From: Marivita sp. GX14005
GTDB lineage: Bacteria; Pseudomonadota; Alphaproteobacteria; Rhodobacterales; Rhodobacteraceae
Direction: 5' to 3'
DNA length: 64,000 nucleotides
Assembly (NCBI RefSeq): GCF_023370775.1
Contig: NZ_JAMCCQ010000001.1
Span: 1,054,001 to 1,118,000, forward strand
How positions within the stretch are numbered: the stretch's first letter is position 1; each line of letters starts with the position of its first letter. The notes beneath the pieces are model-generated. The model was not told the DNA's origin and searched no databases. It saw nothing but the letters and a program-made list of their open reading frames with translations. This document shows positions 62,274 to 64,000 of the stretch, piece after piece. The position numbers and the translations under genes were made by a program.

Positions 62274-63278
62274 ATGCGCGCAATCGGAGATCTAGCATCC
62301 TTCATCATAAAGAGCAGGTTTCAAACGAACTTGCAGAATGCTGCAGAGACTTCAGCCAAAACTGCAACAACCGGTATCGTCGAAGACAAGGCCAAACATC
62401 TCGGTGGTGCGACGCTGTCATTATCGCTACTGGAGAGAAAGTCGACGCTTCTGCAGCAACACAAACGAGGCATTGACGAAGCGAATGTCATTGCGTCGGC
62501 GACCCAACTGGTCATGGGGAAAATTCAGGACCGAACGGAAAACCTTGTGAATTCCCTGAGTCTGGAGTCGCAGCTTCAGACTGACAATGGGGTCAAGGCA
62601 CTGTCACGCGACGCAAAAAGTGTTTTTCTAGACACCGTCGCGAATTTGAACACCGAAATTGGGGGTCGTTATTTGTTCGCGGGAACGGCCACGAACCGGC
62701 CTCCATTGATTGACGGCGCCGCGCTTCTATCCAACGTTCAATCTTCCTTGGGCGGTGTCGCAACCGCAAATAACGTCAGTCTTGCGGTCGACAATTGGTT
62801 CGACTCGGTCGGCGGCGGCTTCGAGGTCTCGGCCTATACAGGATCCACTATCGGTTATCTTACCATACCTCTGGGCGACGACGGCAAAGCGACTTTCGGA
62901 TTTCGTGCGGATGACCGGACCATTCGTGACAATCTTAAGGCACTGGCGAAAGCCAGCTTGGCTTCGGATCCCGCGCTCGGGTTGAACATCGAAGATCAGA
63001 AAGCTCTCCTCGGGCAGGCGCGAGCGGAACTTATTGTCGCAAAGGACAACCTGGTTGCCGAGCGGGGAACGCTTGGCCTGACGGAATCGCGGATTGCCGA
63101 AGCGTCCTCTACCGTAGACGAGGAATTGGCGCGATTGGAAATCGACCGCCTGACCCTCGTCGGAGTTGACCAGTTTGAAGAGGTTTCGAAATTCGAGGCC
63201 GCGCAAAGCCAACTCGACATCTTTTACCGGGTCGCCGCACGCCAAGGCCGCGCATCGCTTGCGGAGTATCTAAGATGA
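62274..63278 (+). CDS. flgL: Flagellar hook-associated protein 3 FlgL
   Basis: This 334-residue flagellin-like protein has N- and C-terminal amphipathic helices. An internal N-x-E-I-G-G-R-Y-L-F-A-G motif (about 124-135) is diagnostic of FlgL, the second hook-filament junction protein. The C terminus (about 270-334) includes the heptad-rich L-A-R-L-E-I-D-R-L-T-L. Begins at ATG 62274 with GGGAG upstream and overlaps flgI by 4 bp (ATGA). Confidence 0.93.
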   Translation: MRAIGDLASFIIKSRFQTNLQNAAETSAKTATTGIVEDKAKHLGGATLSLSLLERKSTLLQQHKRGIDEANVIASATQLVMGKIQDRTENLVNSLSLESQLQTDNGVKALSRDAKSVFLDTVANLNTEIGGRYLFAGTATNRPPLIDGAALLSNVQSSLGGVATANNVSLAVDNWFDSVGGGFEVSAYTGSTIGYLTIPLGDDGKATFGFRADDRTIRDNLKALAKASLASDPALGLNIEDQKALLGQARAELIVAKDNLVAERGTLGLTESRIAEASSTVDEELARLEIDRLTLVGVDQFEEVSKFEAAQSQLDIFYRVAARQGRASLAEYLR

Positions 63279-64000
63279 AACCATTCATTGCTGCCGTGGC
63301 ATTCGCGCTTGTCGCAACCCTGTCGCAGGCTCAGGGCGTGCGCCTCAAGGATTTAGCGAGTTTTGAGGGCGTGCGGGGGAATGATCTTGTCGGGTACGGC
63401 TTGGTTGTCGGGTTGGACGGAACCGGTGACGGGCTGCGAAATTCGCCTTTCACCGAAGATATGATGTCGAATGTACTGGAAAGACTTGGCGTTAACGTCA
63501 CGGGAGAGCAATTTCGCGCCAAAAACGTCGCTGCCGTCATCGTGACCGGACAGTTGCCACCTTTCGCACGCGCCGGCAGCAAACTTGATGTCACAGTCTC
63601 GGCGATCGGCGATGCATCAAGCCTTCGTGGCGGAACACTTGTGATGACACCCATGAACGCCGCGGATGGCAAAATCTATGCGGTTGCGCAGGGTTCGATT
63701 ATCGCCGGTGGCGTGGTTGCGGAAGGGGATGCCGCCAAGGTCGTGCAAGGTGTTCCCACCGCCGGGAGCATCCCCTCAGGCGCGACTGTGGAACGGGAGG
63801 TCGCCTTCCAGTTCGACGAATTGGCGTCCTTGACCATCGCGTTGAAATCTCCTGATTTCTCTACGGCATCCCGCGTGGAAAGGGCGGTCAACACCGCGAT
63901 CGGTTCACCTATTGCGAGAATGCTGGACTCTGGGACGATTTCAGTCGCTCTGGAAAGGGTCGCGGCCAGCACGCCCGCCCACCTGATTGCGCGAATTGAG
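63275..64000 (+). CDS. flgI: Flagellar P-ring protein FlgI, N-terminal part (cut by window end)
   Basis: This protein runs off the right edge; 242 residues are visible of an expected 365 or so. A Sec signal peptide (about residues 1-20, after A-L-V-A-T-L-S-Q-A-Q) is followed by the conserved R-L-K-D-L-A-S-F-E-G-V-R-G-N-D-L-V-G-Y-G start, V-V-G-L-D-G-T-G-D-G, and T-P-M-N-A-A-D-G-K-I-Y-A-V-A-Q-G. FlgI forms the periplasmic P ring around the rod. ATG 63275 overlaps the flgL stop. Confidence 0.95.
   Translation, partial: MKPFIAAVAFALVATLSQAQGVRLKDLASFEGVRGNDLVGYGLVVGLDGTGDGLRNSPFTEDMMSNVLERLGVNVTGEQFRAKNVAAVIVTGQLPPFARAGSKLDVTVSAIGDASSLRGGTLVMTPMNAADGKIYAVAQGSIIAGGVVAEGDAAKVVQGVPTAGSIPSGATVEREVAFQFDELASLTIALKSPDFSTASRVERAVNTAIGSPIARMLDSGTISVALERVAASTPAHLIARIE

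Overview
The window looks like a chromosomal segment of a motile, high-GC alphaproteobacterium of the Rhodobacterales (Roseobacter-type). That placement is an inference from gene content: a fliK-flgD end and a motB-flgE-flgK-flgL-flgI end of a flagellar locus, an NDUFA9-like SDR, two DUF6455 proteins, DUF1467, EI24 and methylmalonyl-CoA epimerase. I saw no rRNA, CRISPR array, transposase or phage gene. Layout: (1) 1-928, flagellar fliK (3' part) and flgD. (2) 938-12286, ordinary chromosomal genes: carB, aspS, a response regulator, methylmalonyl-CoA epimerase, small membrane and housekeeping proteins, an M48 lipoprotein protease, an NDUFA9-like reductase and tRNA-Leu(CAG). (3) 12321-55132, about 43 kb of cell-surface polysaccharide genes that begin 34 bp beyond the tRNA. 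(4) 55165-58400, divergent oxyR and katG with a well-spaced OxyR operator between them. (5) 58568-64000, motB, flgE, flgK, flgL and flgI (cut by the window end). The flagellar genes at the two ends are thus separated by about 57.6 kb. The polysaccharide region has a complete-looking export system: an ExoY-type initiating sugar-phosphate transferase, a Wzx-type flippase, an O-antigen ligase/Wzy-type polymerase, a chain-length protein with a degenerate kinase domain (ExoP/Wzc-like), an OPX outer-membrane export protein (ExoF/Wza-like), an ExoA-type glycosyltransferase, a GH16 glycanase (ExoK-like), and many GT2 and GT4 glycosyltransferases. The tailoring genes are unusual: four sulfotransferases, an acyltransferase with an SGNH domain, and an adjacent PIG-L deacetylase and formyltransferase. 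Two very large modular exoproteins (a G8/beta-helix/LamG protein and a PQQ sugar-dehydrogenase/PKD/LamG protein) lie inside the locus. The most notable block is 14495-18439, four genes overlapping by 4 bp each that reproduce the mycobacterial decaprenylphosphoryl-arabinose (DPA) pathway: a HAD-UbiA fusion (phosphoribosyltransferase plus a candidate phosphatase), GtrA, a DprE1-like oxidase and a DprE2-like SDR. About 20 kb away, at 38482-40161, a membrane protein has the N-terminal signature of AftB-type arabinofuranosyltransferases. Taken together, the inference is a sulfated, possibly N-formylated and O-acylated, D-arabinofuranose-containing exopolysaccharide made by a Gram-negative bacterium with an actinobacterial-type polyprenyl-arabinose donor. 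A second direct observation is a gap-free 48-bp element shared by the upstream regions of motB and flgE. It contains CtrA-like spaced half-sites and a common GCTAG core.
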